DNA of 64,000 bases, taken from contig NZ_JADDOL010000006.1 in the NCBI RefSeq assembly GCF_016906305.1, forward strand, positions 1-64,000. Direction: 5' to 3'. Shown piece after piece: positions 9,347-18,375 of this stretch. The notes under the pieces were generated by a model. It searched no databases and had not been told where the DNA came from. It saw nothing but the letters and a program-made list of their open reading frames with translations. Each line of letters starts with the position of its first letter. The stretch's first letter is position 1. A program made the position numbers and the translations under genes. Source of the stretch: Alloalcanivorax marinus. GTDB lineage: Bacteria; Pseudomonadota; Gammaproteobacteria; Pseudomonadales; Alcanivoracaceae.

Positions 9347-10290
9347 CAGTCGACCTCCCCGTGCCGGGCCAGCAGATCCAGGGCGCGCTGGCGCTGTTCG
9401 CCGCCGCGCGCCGGCGCCAGGGTGGCACCGGGCAGGGTCAGGGCGAACGGCCGGTTCTCATCGCTCAGGCGCAACACCCAGTAGCACAGGATCGACAGGC
9501 GCTGTTCCAGAGGCAGCCCCTCCAGCAGATCGTAGCGCAGCCACAGGCGGCCGCTGGCCGGTTCCTCGAACAGCTTGACGTTGAGACCGCGGCCCCGGGC
9601 GAACCCCTTCCAGTCCACCTGGGTCAGGGCGTCGCCGGGCACGTAGCCGCGCAGGCCCCGGAACTCCTCGCTGCCGTTCTGGCCGGTGGGCGCCGCGCGG
9701 CGCTCCCGGTCACCGCCCCGCGCCGGGCAATCGCGGCTTTCCTGGGGACGCGGCCAGGCCAGGCACACCTGATCCAGGGCCACCAGGGACCAGGCGCGGA
9801 GCAGGCCCAGGGGGTAGCGGCTCTCCACCCGCAGCCGTGGCGGCCGCAGAGCGCCGCGCCGGGACAGGGGCAGGTTCAGCCACACGCCGAGTTCCTCGCC
9901 GCCTTCCACGCTGGCCTCCTGGGCCGGCTGGTCCAGCCAGCGCAACCACAGGGCGCGGTGCCCGCGACGGCGGGCGATCAGCACCACCTCCAGGCTGCCC
10001 TGGCCGCCCACGAAGCCGGAACGGCCGCCGCCGGCGCGCAGAATCAGGCCGGACAGGTTGCGATAGGTGTGCAGAATGGCGACCACGAACAGGCCGATCA
10101 TCAGAAAGCAGAGGCCGAGAATCAGGTTGTTCTCGTAATTGATGCCGCCGAAAAACAGCAGCACGGCGACCAGCAGATAGAGATAGCCGTAACCGGTGGG
10201 CAGGATAAAGATGCGCCGCTGGTCGAGCCGCACCTGGCGGGCCCGGGGCAGCCGTCGATCGAGCCAGCATTGCCAGGCGTCACGGACCAT
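9346..10290 (-). CDS. DUF58 domain membrane protein
   Basis: 314 aa. Two hydrophobic segments near residues 33-75 (YLYLLVAVLLFFGGINYENN and LCFLMIGLFVVAILHTY) anchor the protein. The DUF58 signature follows in the C-terminal half (EFRGLRGYVPGDALTQVDWK, then LFEEPASGRLWLRYD). DUF58 proteins carry a vWA-like fold and nearly always accompany MoxR ATPases. It lies 21 nt downstream of moxR and overlaps the transglutaminase gene by one base. The role in the complex is inferred from context: a client or adaptor of the AAA+ protein in envelope maturation. Confidence 0.9.
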   Translation of the reverse strand: MVRDAWQCWLDRRLPRARQVRLDQRRIFILPTGYGYLYLLVAVLLFFGGINYENNLILGLCFLMIGLFVVAILHTYRNLSGLILRAGGGRSGFVGGQGSLEVVLIARRRGHRALWLRWLDQPAQEASVEGGEELGVWLNLPLSRRGALRPPRLRVESRYPLGLLRAWSLVALDQVCLAWPRPQESRDCPARGGDRERRAAPTGQNGSEEFRGLRGYVPGDALTQVDWKGFARGRGLNVKLFEEPASGRLWLRYDLLEGLPLEQRLSILCYWVLRLSDENRPFALTLPGATLAPARGGEQRQRALDLLARHGEVD

Positions 10291-10311
10291 GGCCCCTCCT
10301 CCGTCGTGCCG

Positions 10312-11223
10312 CTAGGCGCGCACCACCGGCACGGTCTGCAGCAGGGACTGGGTGAGCGCCGCCACCTGGCCACCCTGGCGGGCCTGCAGGCGATGTTCCG
10401 CCACCGAGGGCCACACCGCCTGCACGTCCTCGGGCAGCACATAGTCCCGGTTATGAATCAGCGCCCAGGCACGGGCGGCGCGTAGCAGGCCGAGACCGGC
10501 CCGGGGGGACAGGCCGGCGCTGAAGCGGTCATCGGCGCGGGTGGCTTCCAGCAGGCGCTGCACATAGTCGAGCAGGTCGCGGCTGGCGCGCACCTTGCCC
10601 ACGTGGGCCACCAGCTTGACCAGACCGGCGGGCTCGATCACCGGCCGCAATTCACGCACCGCCTCGCGCAGGTCACCGCCGGCCAACAGTTGCAGTTCCA
10701 CTTCCGGGGCCGGGTAGCCCAGGGAGATGCGCATCAGGAAACGGTCCAGCTGGGATTCCGGCAACACGAAGGTGCCGGCCTGGGTCACCGGATTCTGGGT
10801 GGCCACCACGAAGAACGGCGACGGCAGCGGCCGGGTCAGGCCGTCCAGGGTCACCTGGCGTTCCTCCATGGCCTCCAGCAGCGCGCCCTGGGTTTTCGGG
10901 GTGGCCCGGTTGATCTCGTCGGCGAGCAGCAGCTGGCTGAACACCGGGCCCTCGCGCAGGCTGAACTGGCCGGATTCCGGATCGAACAGGGACACACCAA
11001 GGATGTCGGCGGGCAACATGTCGCTGGTGAACTGCACCCGGCGATAGTCCAGCCGGAACACCCGGGCCAGCGCATGGGCCAGGGTGGTCTTGCCCATGCC
11101 GGGCAGGTCCTCGATCAGCAAATGGCCGCCGGCGAGCAGGCAGGCCAAGGCCAGTTTCAGTTGTTCCGGCTTCCCCAGCACCACGCTGCCCACCTGGGCC
11201 AGCGCTTTGTCCAACGCCTGCAT
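10312..11223 (-). CDS. MoxR-family AAA+ ATPase
   Basis: 303 aa. Walker A is LPGMGKTT (about 40-47), Walker B is LLLADEINRATPKTQ (about 97-111), and the sensor region reads FFVVATQNPVTQAGTFVLPE. The AAA lid follows (SPRAGLGLLRAARAWA). MoxR ATPases act as chaperones that activate vWA or DUF58 partners; here the partner genes follow immediately. The ATG is preceded by the heptamer-repeat element rather than a clear Shine-Dalgarno sequence (CTTTGGGGTTTTT before ATG), so translation start efficiency may be unusual. Confidence 0.93.
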   Translation of the reverse strand: MQALDKALAQVGSVVLGKPEQLKLALACLLAGGHLLIEDLPGMGKTTLAHALARVFRLDYRRVQFTSDMLPADILGVSLFDPESGQFSLREGPVFSQLLLADEINRATPKTQGALLEAMEERQVTLDGLTRPLPSPFFVVATQNPVTQAGTFVLPESQLDRFLMRISLGYPAPEVELQLLAGGDLREAVRELRPVIEPAGLVKLVAHVGKVRASRDLLDYVQRLLEATRADDRFSAGLSPRAGLGLLRAARAWALIHNRDYVLPEDVQAVWPSVAEHRLQARQGGQVAALTQSLLQTVPVVRA

Positions 11224-11238
11224 AAAAACCCCAAAGGA

Positions 11239-11317
11239 GAAAGTTGAAAGTTGAAACGCGGAGGGGCGCCTCGTGACCCGGCCCCCTTTTAACTTTTCAC
11301 TTTCAACTTTGAACTGG
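11239..11317. repeat. Inverted arms of tandem heptamers (GAAAGTT type) between metZ and the moxR operon
   Basis: The left arm has GAAAGTT at 11239-11245 and again at 11246-11252. The right arm (11291-11317) is built from related heptamers in complement. The 12-mer AAAGTTGAAAGT (11240-11251) pairs perfectly with ACTTTCAACTTT (11299-11310). The GC-rich centre can fold further (GGGGCGCC ... GGCCCC). The element fills nearly all of the metZ-moxR gap and ends about 15 nt from the moxR ATG. It may act as a terminator or mRNA-stability hairpin, or be a dispersed repeat. Confidence 0.6.
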
Positions 11318-11319
11318 TT

Positions 11320-12531
11320 TCAGAAACCCAGCGCCGTGATCCCCCGCGCCAGATCCTGCTTGAGATCGTCCACGTCCTCCAAGCCTACCGCGATACGGAT
11401 CAGGTTGTCGGTGATGCCGGCCCGTTTTTTCTCGTCGGCGTCCACGCGGCCATGGGTGGTGGAGCCGGGATGGGTAATGGTGGATTTCACGTCGCCCAGG
11501 TTGGCGGTGATCGACATCAGCTCGGTGCCGTCGATAAAGCGCCAGGCGGCCTGGCGGTCGGCGCGGCCGTCGCTGTCTTCCACCTCGATGGCCAGCACCG
11601 CGCCGAAGCCGCTTTGCTGACGGGCCGCCAGGGCGTGCTGGGGGTGGCTCTCCAAGCCGGCATAGTGGACCTTGGCGATGCCCGGCCGCCCTTCCAGCCA
11701 GCGCGCCAGCTCCAGGGTGTTGGCGGAGTGCGCCTTCATGCGCAGGCCCAGGGTCTCCAGCCCCTTGAGGAACACCCAGGCGTTGAACGGGCTGAGGCTG
11801 GGGCCGGCGGAACGCACGAAACCGTGCACTTCCTTGACCAGCTCCGCCGGGCCCACCACCGCGCCGCCCAGGCAGCGGCCCTGGCCGTCGATGTATTTGG
11901 TGGCGCTGTGGATCACCAGATCGGCCCCCAGGGCGATGGGCTTCTGCAGCGCCGGCGTGCAGAAGCAATTGTCCACCACCAGCAGCGCGTCGTTGTCGTG
12001 GGCCAGTTTCGCCAGCGCCTCGATGTCACCCACCTCGGACAGCGGATTGGAGGGGGTTTCCAGAAACAGCATTTTGGTTTCCGGACGGATCGCCGCCTTC
12101 CACTGGTCCAGGTCGTCCAGATCCACCAGGGTGGTGTCGATGTTGAATTTTTTCAGATAGCGGCTGTAGATCACGTTGGTGGTGCCGAACACGCTGCGCG
12201 AGCTCACCACGTGATCGCCGGGCGCCAGCAGCGCGAAGAAGGTGCTGCTGATGGCCGCCATGCCGGAGGCCAGGGCCTGGCACTGCTCGCCGCCCTCCAT
12301 GGCCGCCAGCCGTTCCTCGAAGGCGCGCACCGTGGGGTTGGTGAAACGCGAGTAGACGTTGCCCGGCTCGTCGCCGGCGAACCGGGCGGCGGCCTGGGCG
12401 GCGCTGTCGTAGACGAAGCTGGAAGTGAGAAAAATCGGATCCGAGTGGGCCATCTCGTCGGTGCGCAGTTGCGCCCAGCGGATGGCCAGCGTGTCGGTGT
12501 GAAAATCGTTCGGATCCGGTTTATCGCTCAT
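11320..12531 (-). CDS. metZ: O-succinylhomoserine sulfhydrylase MetZ
   Basis: 403 aa, a PLP enzyme of the Cys/Met metabolism family. It makes homocysteine directly from O-succinylhomoserine and sulfide. The PLP lysine is K212 in HSATKYIDGQGR. Other family blocks are VYSRFTNPTVRAFEERLAAM and ETPSNPLSEVGD. The SSFVYDSAAQAAARF start resembles Pseudomonas MetZ more than MetB, but MetB/MetZ assignment by eye is not absolute. It lies 29 nt downstream of purF, as in Pseudomonas. Confidence 0.9.
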   Translation of the reverse strand: MSDKPDPNDFHTDTLAIRWAQLRTDEMAHSDPIFLTSSFVYDSAAQAAARFAGDEPGNVYSRFTNPTVRAFEERLAAMEGGEQCQALASGMAAISSTFFALLAPGDHVVSSRSVFGTTNVIYSRYLKKFNIDTTLVDLDDLDQWKAAIRPETKMLFLETPSNPLSEVGDIEALAKLAHDNDALLVVDNCFCTPALQKPIALGADLVIHSATKYIDGQGRCLGGAVVGPAELVKEVHGFVRSAGPSLSPFNAWVFLKGLETLGLRMKAHSANTLELARWLEGRPGIAKVHYAGLESHPQHALAARQQSGFGAVLAIEVEDSDGRADRQAAWRFIDGTELMSITANLGDVKSTITHPGSTTHGRVDADEKKRAGITDNLIRIAVGLEDVDDLKQDLARGITALGF

Positions 12532-12560
12532 TGCTGTCTCGGTAACGGTTGGGCTCGGGA

Positions 12561-14090
12561 TCAGTTGGAATTGTGCAGGTCGATGACTTCGTTATCGGCC
12601 AGAGCCCGGGATTTTTCCCGGTTTTTCTTGGCGCCGTCGCTGCGCCGGGCCTCCAGGTCATCCAGATAATTCTGATCGATGTTACCGGCCAGATAGTGGC
12701 CGTTAAACACCGAGCAATCAAACTCGCGAATCTCCGGATTGCCTTCCTGGCAGGCGCTGACCAGATCCTCCAGGTCCTGGTAGACCAGCTTGTCGGCGCC
12801 GATCAGCTGGCACACTTCCTCGGTGGTGCGACCGTGGGCGATCAGCTCGCTGGCGGCGGGCATGTCGATGCCGTACACATTGGGGAATTTCACCGCCGGC
12901 GCGGCGGACGCGAAGTACACCTTGCGGGCGCCGGCCTCGCGGGCCATCTGAATGATCTCGTGGCAGGTGGTGCCGCGCACGATGGAATCGTCCACCAGCA
13001 GCACGTTCTTGCCGGAGAATTCCAGCTCGATGGCGTTCAGCTTCTGGCGCACGGATTTCCGCCGCTGCTGCTGGCCGGGCATGATGAAGGTGCGGCCGAT
13101 GTAGCGGTTCTTGATAAAGCCTTCGCGGTATTTCAGGTTGAGGCGGTTGGCCATCTGCAGCGCCGAGGTGCGGCTGGTGTCCGGAATCGGAATCACCACG
13201 TCGATGTCGTGGTCCGGCCATTCCCGCTCGATCTTCTCGGCCAGCTTCTCGCCCATGCGCAGGCGCGCCTTGTAGACCGAGATGTCGTCGATGATGGAAT
13301 CCGGCCGCGCCAGATACACCTGCTCGAAAATGCAGGGATTCAGTTCCGGCTGGTCGTAGCACTGGCGGGTGTGCACCTCACCGCCGTCGGTGATGTAGAT
13401 GGCTTCGCCGGGGGCCAGGTCACGCTCGAGATGGAAACCCAGCGACGACAGCGCCACCGATTCCGAGGACACCATGTACTCGGGGCCGTGCTCGGTGTCC
13501 TTGCGGCCGAAGCACACCGGGCGGATGCCGCGCGGGTCGCGGAACGCCAGGATGCCGTAGCCGGTGATCATGGCCACCACCGCGTAGGCGCCTTCGGCCC
13601 GGCGGTGCACCGCCGCCACCGCGTCGAAAATGTCGTCCGGCTCCGGACGCAGTTTGCCCTTGCCGCGCTCGTGCAGCTCGTGGGCGAACACGTTCAGCAG
13701 CACCTCGGAGTCCGAGGTGGTGTTGATATGCCGCAGGTCGGAGCGGTACAGGTGCTCGGCCAGCACCTCGGAGTTGGTCAGGTTGCCGTTGTGCGCCAGG
13801 GTGATGCCGTAGGGCGAGTTGACGTAGAACGGCTGCGCCTCCGCCGAGCTGGAACTGCCGGCGGTGGGATAGCGCACATGGCCGATGCCCATGTTGCCCA
13901 CCAGCCGCCGCATGTGGCGATTGCGGAACACGTCCCGCACCATGCCGTTGTCCTTGCGCAGGAACAGGCGGTCGCCGTCGCAGGTGACGATGCCGGCGGC
14001 GTCCTGGCCGCGATGCTGCAGAACCGTGAGGGCGTCATAGATCGCCTGGTTCACGTAGGAGTGGCCGACAATGCCAACAATGCCGCACAT
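12561..14090 (-). CDS. purF: Amidophosphoribosyltransferase PurF
   Basis: 509 aa (E. coli 505). It catalyses the first committed step of purine synthesis: PRPP plus glutamine gives 5-phosphoribosylamine. The glutaminase nucleophile is Cys2 (MCGIVGIVG). The PRPP-binding loop is [24 protein letters not shown] and [20 protein letters not shown] are typical of the glutaminase domain. It follows cvpA by 37 nt, the same cvpA-purF pairing found in E. coli. Confidence 0.98.
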   Translation of the reverse strand: MCGIVGIVGHSYVNQAIYDALTVLQHRGQDAAGIVTCDGDRLFLRKDNGMVRDVFRNRHMRRLVGNMGIGHVRYPTAGSSSSAEAQPFYVNSPYGITLAHNGNLTNSEVLAEHLYRSDLRHINTTSDSEVLLNVFAHELHERGKGKLRPEPDDIFDAVAAVHRRAEGAYAVVAMITGYGILAFRDPRGIRPVCFGRKDTEHGPEYMVSSESVALSSLGFHLERDLAPGEAIYITDGGEVHTRQCYDQPELNPCIFEQVYLARPDSIIDDISVYKARLRMGEKLAEKIEREWPDHDIDVVIPIPDTSRTSALQMANRLNLKYREGFIKNRYIGRTFIMPGQQQRRKSVRQKLNAIELEFSGKNVLLVDDSIVRGTTCHEIIQMAREAGARKVYFASAAPAVKFPNVYGIDMPAASELIAHGRTTEEVCQLIGADKLVYQDLEDLVSACQEGNPEIREFDCSVFNGHYLAGNIDQNYLDDLEARRSDGAKKNREKSRALADNEVIDLHNSN

Positions 14091-14127
14091 TTTGCGTATC
14101 CTCTAGCTTGCTTGGCTAAGTGAGCGT

Positions 14128-14622
14128 TTAGCTTCCGCTGACGTTCATGAGATAAGCGATCAGATCTCCGGCGACGCGCCGCGTCCAGTCCTCCAGCATG
14201 GCGAAATGCGGAACCAGCATCGACTGTTGCCACCAGACATCCTGGGCGAAGAGATGGTGGCCCAGGGCCACCAAAACAATCACCACCAGGGCGCCCCGCA
14301 GGGCGCCGAATACCATACCCAGCAGACGATCGGTGCCACTCAGACCGGTGACACGGATCAGTTCGCCGAGCAAATGATTAATCAGAGCACCCACCACCAG
14401 GGTGATCGCGAAGAGCACGCCGAATGCCACCGCCAGGCGCAGGCTGGGTGTGTCGATGGAATCGGCCAGAAGCACCGTCAGGGCCGGGCTGAACAGGCGC
14501 GCCACCACGAAGGCCGCGACCCAGGTCAGCAGGGAAAACGCTTCGCGCGTAAAACCGCGTCGTACACTGAGCAGTGCCGATACGGCGATGATGAACAGAA
14601 TGATGCCGTCTGCCAGATTCAT
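14128..14622 (-). CDS. cvpA: CvpA family inner-membrane protein
   Basis: 164 aa from the ATG at 14622. A TTG 30 nt upstream would add ten residues that do not look like CvpA. About four hydrophobic segments are visible: ADGIILFIIAVSALLSVRRG, LTWVAAFVVARLF, LRLAVAFGVLFAITLVVGAL and a C-terminal pair around VFGALRGALVVIVLVALG. The RRGFTREAFSLLTW stretch is characteristic. In E. coli CvpA is needed for colicin V production and affects envelope integrity; its biochemical role is unclear. It lies in the SPOR-cvpA-purF order conserved in gammaproteobacteria. Confidence 0.92.
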   Translation of the reverse strand: MNLADGIILFIIAVSALLSVRRGFTREAFSLLTWVAAFVVARLFSPALTVLLADSIDTPSLRLAVAFGVLFAITLVVGALINHLLGELIRVTGLSGTDRLLGMVFGALRGALVVIVLVALGHHLFAQDVWWQQSMLVPHFAMLEDWTRRVAGDLIAYLMNVSGS

Positions 14623-14699
14623 GAACACGCGCGTGGTTGGAACAGGCGGCAAAGTCTACCAGAGCGGCCGGACCCGTCCCAGGGCTTTGTGGGGGCGTT

Positions 14700-15359
14700 T
14701 CAGGGCACAAACGGCCGCACCAGACCGTCCAGGGCGAAGGTCTTGTCGTCGGCCAGACGCTGGCGCAGGGCATCGGCGTCGGCGCGGCGGATTTCCGGCC
14801 CCACGAACACCCGCTCCCAGGTGTTGCTGTCCTGGCGCACGGTGCGGTGGTAGGCGTTGTAGCCGCCGTCGCGCAGCCGTTTGACCAGCGCCTCGGCGTT
14901 GGCGGCGTCGCTGAAGCTGGCCACCTGCACGGTGAAGCCCGGGGCCGGCCCGTCCTCGGTGGCGTCGGCCGGGTCCGGTTCGTCGCCGCTCGCCGGCGGT
15001 TCCACGGCCGGCCCGGCGCCGTCTTTCGCGCCCTCTTCCTCCGGCTCTTCCCCGCGCTTGGTATCGTCCCGGGCGGCGTCCGGCTCCGCCGGCGCCTCCT
15101 TGGGCCGGGCCAGCTGGCGTTCGCCGGCGTCGGCCACCGCCTGGCGCTCCTCGTCGATCTGCCGGTCGGTGGCGGCGGTTTCCTCCTCGCCGACCACCGG
15201 CGCCACCTCCGGCTCATTGACCGCCGGGGGCTCCGGGATGCTCATGTCCAGGGCCACGCGGACCTGGTCCGGAGTGCGCAGCACCAGCGGCGCCAGGATG
15301 GCGGCGAGCAGCAGCAACAGCAGCAGACCGATAAGACGTTGGCGGGTTTTCAGATGCAT
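14700..15359 (-). CDS. SPOR domain protein (DedD-like)
   Basis: 219 aa. One N-terminal membrane anchor (RLIGLLLLLLLAAILAPLVL, about 8-27) is followed by a long acidic, Pro/Glu-rich linker (about 35-140). The C-terminal SPOR domain (about 143-219) starts at FTVQVASFSDAANAEALVKR. SPOR domains bind denuded septal peptidoglycan glycan strands, so the protein probably localises to the division septum like E. coli DedD. It sits between folC and cvpA, the same position as dedD in E. coli. Confidence 0.92.
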   Translation of the reverse strand: MHLKTRQRLIGLLLLLLLAAILAPLVLRTPDQVRVALDMSIPEPPAVNEPEVAPVVGEEETAATDRQIDEERQAVADAGERQLARPKEAPAEPDAARDDTKRGEEPEEEGAKDGAGPAVEPPASGDEPDPADATEDGPAPGFTVQVASFSDAANAEALVKRLRDGGYNAYHRTVRQDSNTWERVFVGPEIRRADADALRQRLADDKTFALDGLVRPFVP

Positions 15360-15372
15360 GGGGCGGCCCCGT

Positions 15373-16617
15373 TCAATCCGTGGAGTCCTCGTCCATGGCG
15401 TCGAGCGCCTCGGCGACGGTGTAGAAGGATCCCACGATCAACACCTGGTCGCCAGCCCCGCAGTCGTCCACCGCGCACCGCAGGGCCTCGGCCACGGACG
15501 CGCAGCGCCGTACCGGGGTGTCGGCGGGCAGCGCCGCGGCGAGCCGGTTCACGCCGGCCGCGCGGGGCAGGTCCGGCCGCGCCAGGTACCAGTCCGCCGG
15601 CCGTTCGGCCAGCAACGCCAGCGCCGCCTCCACCGGCTTGTCGGCCATCATGCCGATGACGATCCGGCGGCGGCCGGCGCAGGGCGGCAGTCGCTCGCGC
15701 AGGCGGGTCAGGGCCTCCAGATTGTGCCCCACGTCGAGCACGCACTGGGCACCGTGGAAGCGGCGTACCTGGCAGCGCCCCACCAGGCCGGTATCGGCCA
15801 CCCGGTGCGGCAGATCGCCGGCCGGCGCCAGGCCGGCGGCGGCCAGCGCCTGGCAGGCGGTGGCCAGGTTGTCGGAACCCAGCCGCGCCGGCAGCGGCAG
15901 CGGGTAACGGCGCAGCCGCTCGCCCACGCGGATCGCCAGGTGGGCGTCCGCCACCCGGTATTCCCGGCCGGCGCGCAACGGCACCACGCCCAGGCGCGCG
16001 ATTTCCTGGTCCAGGTTGGACGGCGCGTCCAGCTCCCCGTACACCAGCGGTCGCCCGGCGCGGCCGATGCCCAGTTTTTCCACCGCCACCTTTTCCCGGC
16101 TGTCGCCCAGCCAGTCGGTGTGGTCCAGGCCCACGGAGGTGACCACCGCCACGTCCGCGTCGATCAGATTGACCGCGTCCAGCCGCCCGCCCAGGCCCAC
16201 TTCCAGCACCGCCAGATCGGCGCCGCTGTCGCGGAACAGCCACAGCCCGGCCAGGGTGGTGAACTCGAAATAAGTCAGCGGCGTGTCGCCACGGGCGGCG
16301 TCCACCGCCTCGAAGGCGGCGCACAGGGCGTCGTCGTCCACCGGCCCGTCAGGCAGGCGGATGCGCTCGTTGAAGCGTTGCAGATGGGGCGACGTGTAGA
16401 CGCAGACCTGCAGACCGGCGGCTTCCGCCAGGGCCTGGGTCAGCGCCACCACCGAGCCCTTGCCGTTAGTGCCGGCCACGGTGATCACCGGCATCGGCAG
16501 GCGTTCCACGCCCAGGCGGGCGGCCACCGTGCGCAGGCGCTCCAGCCCCAGTTCGATCTCGCTGGGGTGGAGACGCTCGATGCGGGCGAGCCAGGCGTCG
16601 AGCCGGGAGGTGTTCAT
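15373..16617 (-). CDS. folC: Bifunctional folylpolyglutamate/dihydrofolate synthase FolC
   Basis: 414 aa, a Mur-ligase-fold enzyme that adds glutamate to dihydropteroate and tetrahydrofolate in the cytoplasm. The P-loop is VAGTNGKGSVV (about 48-58). Family blocks are FTTLAGLWLFRD, LEVGLGGRLDAVN and VTSVGLDHTDWLG (ligase centre), and the C-terminal domain begins near LDVGHNLEALTRL. It lies 22 nt downstream of accD and 13 nt before the SPOR gene, in the conserved accD-folC-dedD order. Confidence 0.96.
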   Translation of the reverse strand: MNTSRLDAWLARIERLHPSEIELGLERLRTVAARLGVERLPMPVITVAGTNGKGSVVALTQALAEAAGLQVCVYTSPHLQRFNERIRLPDGPVDDDALCAAFEAVDAARGDTPLTYFEFTTLAGLWLFRDSGADLAVLEVGLGGRLDAVNLIDADVAVVTSVGLDHTDWLGDSREKVAVEKLGIGRAGRPLVYGELDAPSNLDQEIARLGVVPLRAGREYRVADAHLAIRVGERLRRYPLPLPARLGSDNLATACQALAAAGLAPAGDLPHRVADTGLVGRCQVRRFHGAQCVLDVGHNLEALTRLRERLPPCAGRRRIVIGMMADKPVEAALALLAERPADWYLARPDLPRAAGVNRLAAALPADTPVRRCASVAEALRCAVDDCGAGDQVLIVGSFYTVAEALDAMDEDSTD

Positions 16618-16639
16618 CGGGTCGGGTTCATGAATACGC

Positions 16640-17524
16640 TCAGGCGTGATCCGCCTGTTCCGACAGCGGCGCGCCGGTCAGATTGGCGAGTACCCGGTGC
16701 AGCGTATCGCGCAGCTGCTGGCGCTCCACGATCATGTCGATGGCCCCGTGCTCGAGCAGGAACTCGCTGCGCTGGAAGCCTTCCGGCAGTTTCTGGCGCA
16801 CGGTCTGCTCGATCACCCGGGGTCCGGCGAAACCGATCAGCGCATTGGGCTCGGCCACGTTCAGGTCGCCGAGCATGGCCAGGGAGGCGGACACGCCGCC
16901 GTACACCGGGTCGGTGAGCACCGAGATGAACGGCAGGCCGGCTTCCCGCAGGCGCTCCAGGGCGGCGGAGGTTTTCGCCATCTGCATCAGCGAGAACAAC
17001 GCCTCCTGCATGCGCGCGCCACCGCTGGCGGCGAAGCACACCAGCGGCAGGCGTTGCTCCAGGCACACGTCCACGGCACGCACGAAGCGTTCGCCGACCA
17101 CCGAGCCCATGGAGCCGCCCATGAAGCGGAATTCAAAGGCCACCGCCACCAGCGGCATGCCGTGCAGCTTGCCCTTCATGGCCACCAGGGCGTCTTTTTC
17201 CTGGGTGTCCTTCTGGGCCGCCGCGATGCGGTCCTTGTACTTCTTGGAGTCCTTGAACTTGAGGCGATCCACCGGCGCCAGGTCGGCGCCGATCTCACTG
17301 GTCTGGCCTTCGTCCAGGAACAGGCGCAGGCGCTTGCGCGCGCCCACGCGCAGGTGGTGGCCGCATTTCGGGCACACGTCCTGGTTGCGTTCCAGTTCCG
17401 GCCGGTACAGCGCGCTGTCGCAACGCGGGCACTTTCGCCACAGCCCCTCGGGGACGTTGCTGCGCCGGTTTTCCGGGGTGCGGCGCACCGTGGGAAGAAT
17501 CTTTTCCAGCCAGTTGTTGCTCAT
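16640..17524 (-). CDS. accD: Acetyl-CoA carboxylase carboxyltransferase subunit beta AccD
   Basis: 294 aa from the ATG at 17524 (MSNNWLEK), preceded by GGAAAAGG. An in-frame extension further upstream would overlap trpA and is rejected. The subunit transfers carboxyl from carboxybiotin to acetyl-CoA in the first step of fatty acid synthesis, with AccA. The N-terminal zinc ribbon shows CPRC and CPKC pairs (about residues 27-49). The crotonase-like core has [28 protein letters not shown] and [14 protein letters not shown]. Confidence 0.97.
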   Translation of the reverse strand: MSNNWLEKILPTVRRTPENRRSNVPEGLWRKCPRCDSALYRPELERNQDVCPKCGHHLRVGARKRLRLFLDEGQTSEIGADLAPVDRLKFKDSKKYKDRIAAAQKDTQEKDALVAMKGKLHGMPLVAVAFEFRFMGGSMGSVVGERFVRAVDVCLEQRLPLVCFAASGGARMQEALFSLMQMAKTSAALERLREAGLPFISVLTDPVYGGVSASLAMLGDLNVAEPNALIGFAGPRVIEQTVRQKLPEGFQRSEFLLEHGAIDMIVERQQLRDTLHRVLANLTGAPLSEQADHA

Positions 17525-17546
17525 CGCTCGAGCCTTTTCCAGATGA

Positions 17547-18353
17547 TCAGGGCTTGTCCATGGCGGCGCGCATGTCGGCGAGAATCTCCGACACGGCCGG
17601 CGTAATGGCCATGGGTTCGTCGGCGTGGGCGGCCACCTGATTGACCAGGGCACTGCCCACCACCACGCCATCGGCCACGCGGCTCACCGCCCGCGCCGAT
17701 TGCGCGTCCTTGATACCAAAGCCCACCCCGATCGGCAATTGCGCCAGGTTGCGAATTGTTTCAACCCGTGCCGCCACTTCCTCCACATTGAGGCTGGCGG
17801 CGCCGGTGACGCCTTTCAGGGACACGTAATACAGGTAACCGCTGGCCGCCTCGGCGATGCGCGCGATGCGCGCCTCGGTGGTGGTGGGCGCCACCAGGAA
17901 GATCAGGTCGATGCCCCGTTCCTTGAACAGCGGCCCGATCTCATCGCACTCCTCCGGCGGCAGATCCACCAGCAGCACACCGTCCACGCCCACTTCCTGG
18001 CAGGTCTCGGCGAAACGCTCGTAGCCCATGATCTCCACCGGGTTGAGGTAACCCATCAGCACCACCGGGGTCCGGTCGTCGCCACGGCGGAACTCGCGCA
18101 CCATGGCGAGCACGTCACGCAGGCCGGTGCCGGCGGCCAGCGCCCGCTCACAGGCCTTCTGGATCACCGGGCCGTCGGCCATGGGATCGGAGAACGGCAC
18201 GCCCAGTTCGATCACGTCGGCGCCCGCCTTCACCATGGCGTGCATCAGCGGCACCGTCACTTCCAGGCCCGGGTCACCGGCGGTGATGTAGGGAATCAGG
18301 GCCTTGCGCTGTTTTTCCTTGAGCTGCGCGAAGGTGGTTTCAATACGACTCAT
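17547..18353 (-). CDS. trpA: Tryptophan synthase alpha subunit
   Basis: 268 aa, identical in length to the E. coli protein. The TIM barrel releases indole from indole-3-glycerol phosphate. The catalytic Glu and Asp are in [18 protein letters not shown]. The phosphate site and loop regions [22 protein letters not shown] and GVGFGIKDA are intact. It lies 22 nt after trpB. Here trpBA is placed between trpF and accD, an arrangement seen in several gammaproteobacteria but not in Pseudomonas, where trpBA is with trpI. Confidence 0.98.
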   Translation of the reverse strand: MSRIETTFAQLKEKQRKALIPYITAGDPGLEVTVPLMHAMVKAGADVIELGVPFSDPMADGPVIQKACERALAAGTGLRDVLAMVREFRRGDDRTPVVLMGYLNPVEIMGYERFAETCQEVGVDGVLLVDLPPEECDEIGPLFKERGIDLIFLVAPTTTEARIARIAEAASGYLYYVSLKGVTGAASLNVEEVAARVETIRNLAQLPIGVGFGIKDAQSARAVSRVADGVVVGSALVNQVAAHADEPMAITPAVSEILADMRAAMDKP

Positions 18354-18375
18354 GATGCCTTGCTCTCCCCGATCC

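Noticed and set aside
17525-17671. Upstream extension of accD
   Set aside because: It would overlap the trpA 3' end and adds a Trp/Pro-rich stretch unlike AccD. The ATG at 17524 has a good ribosome site.
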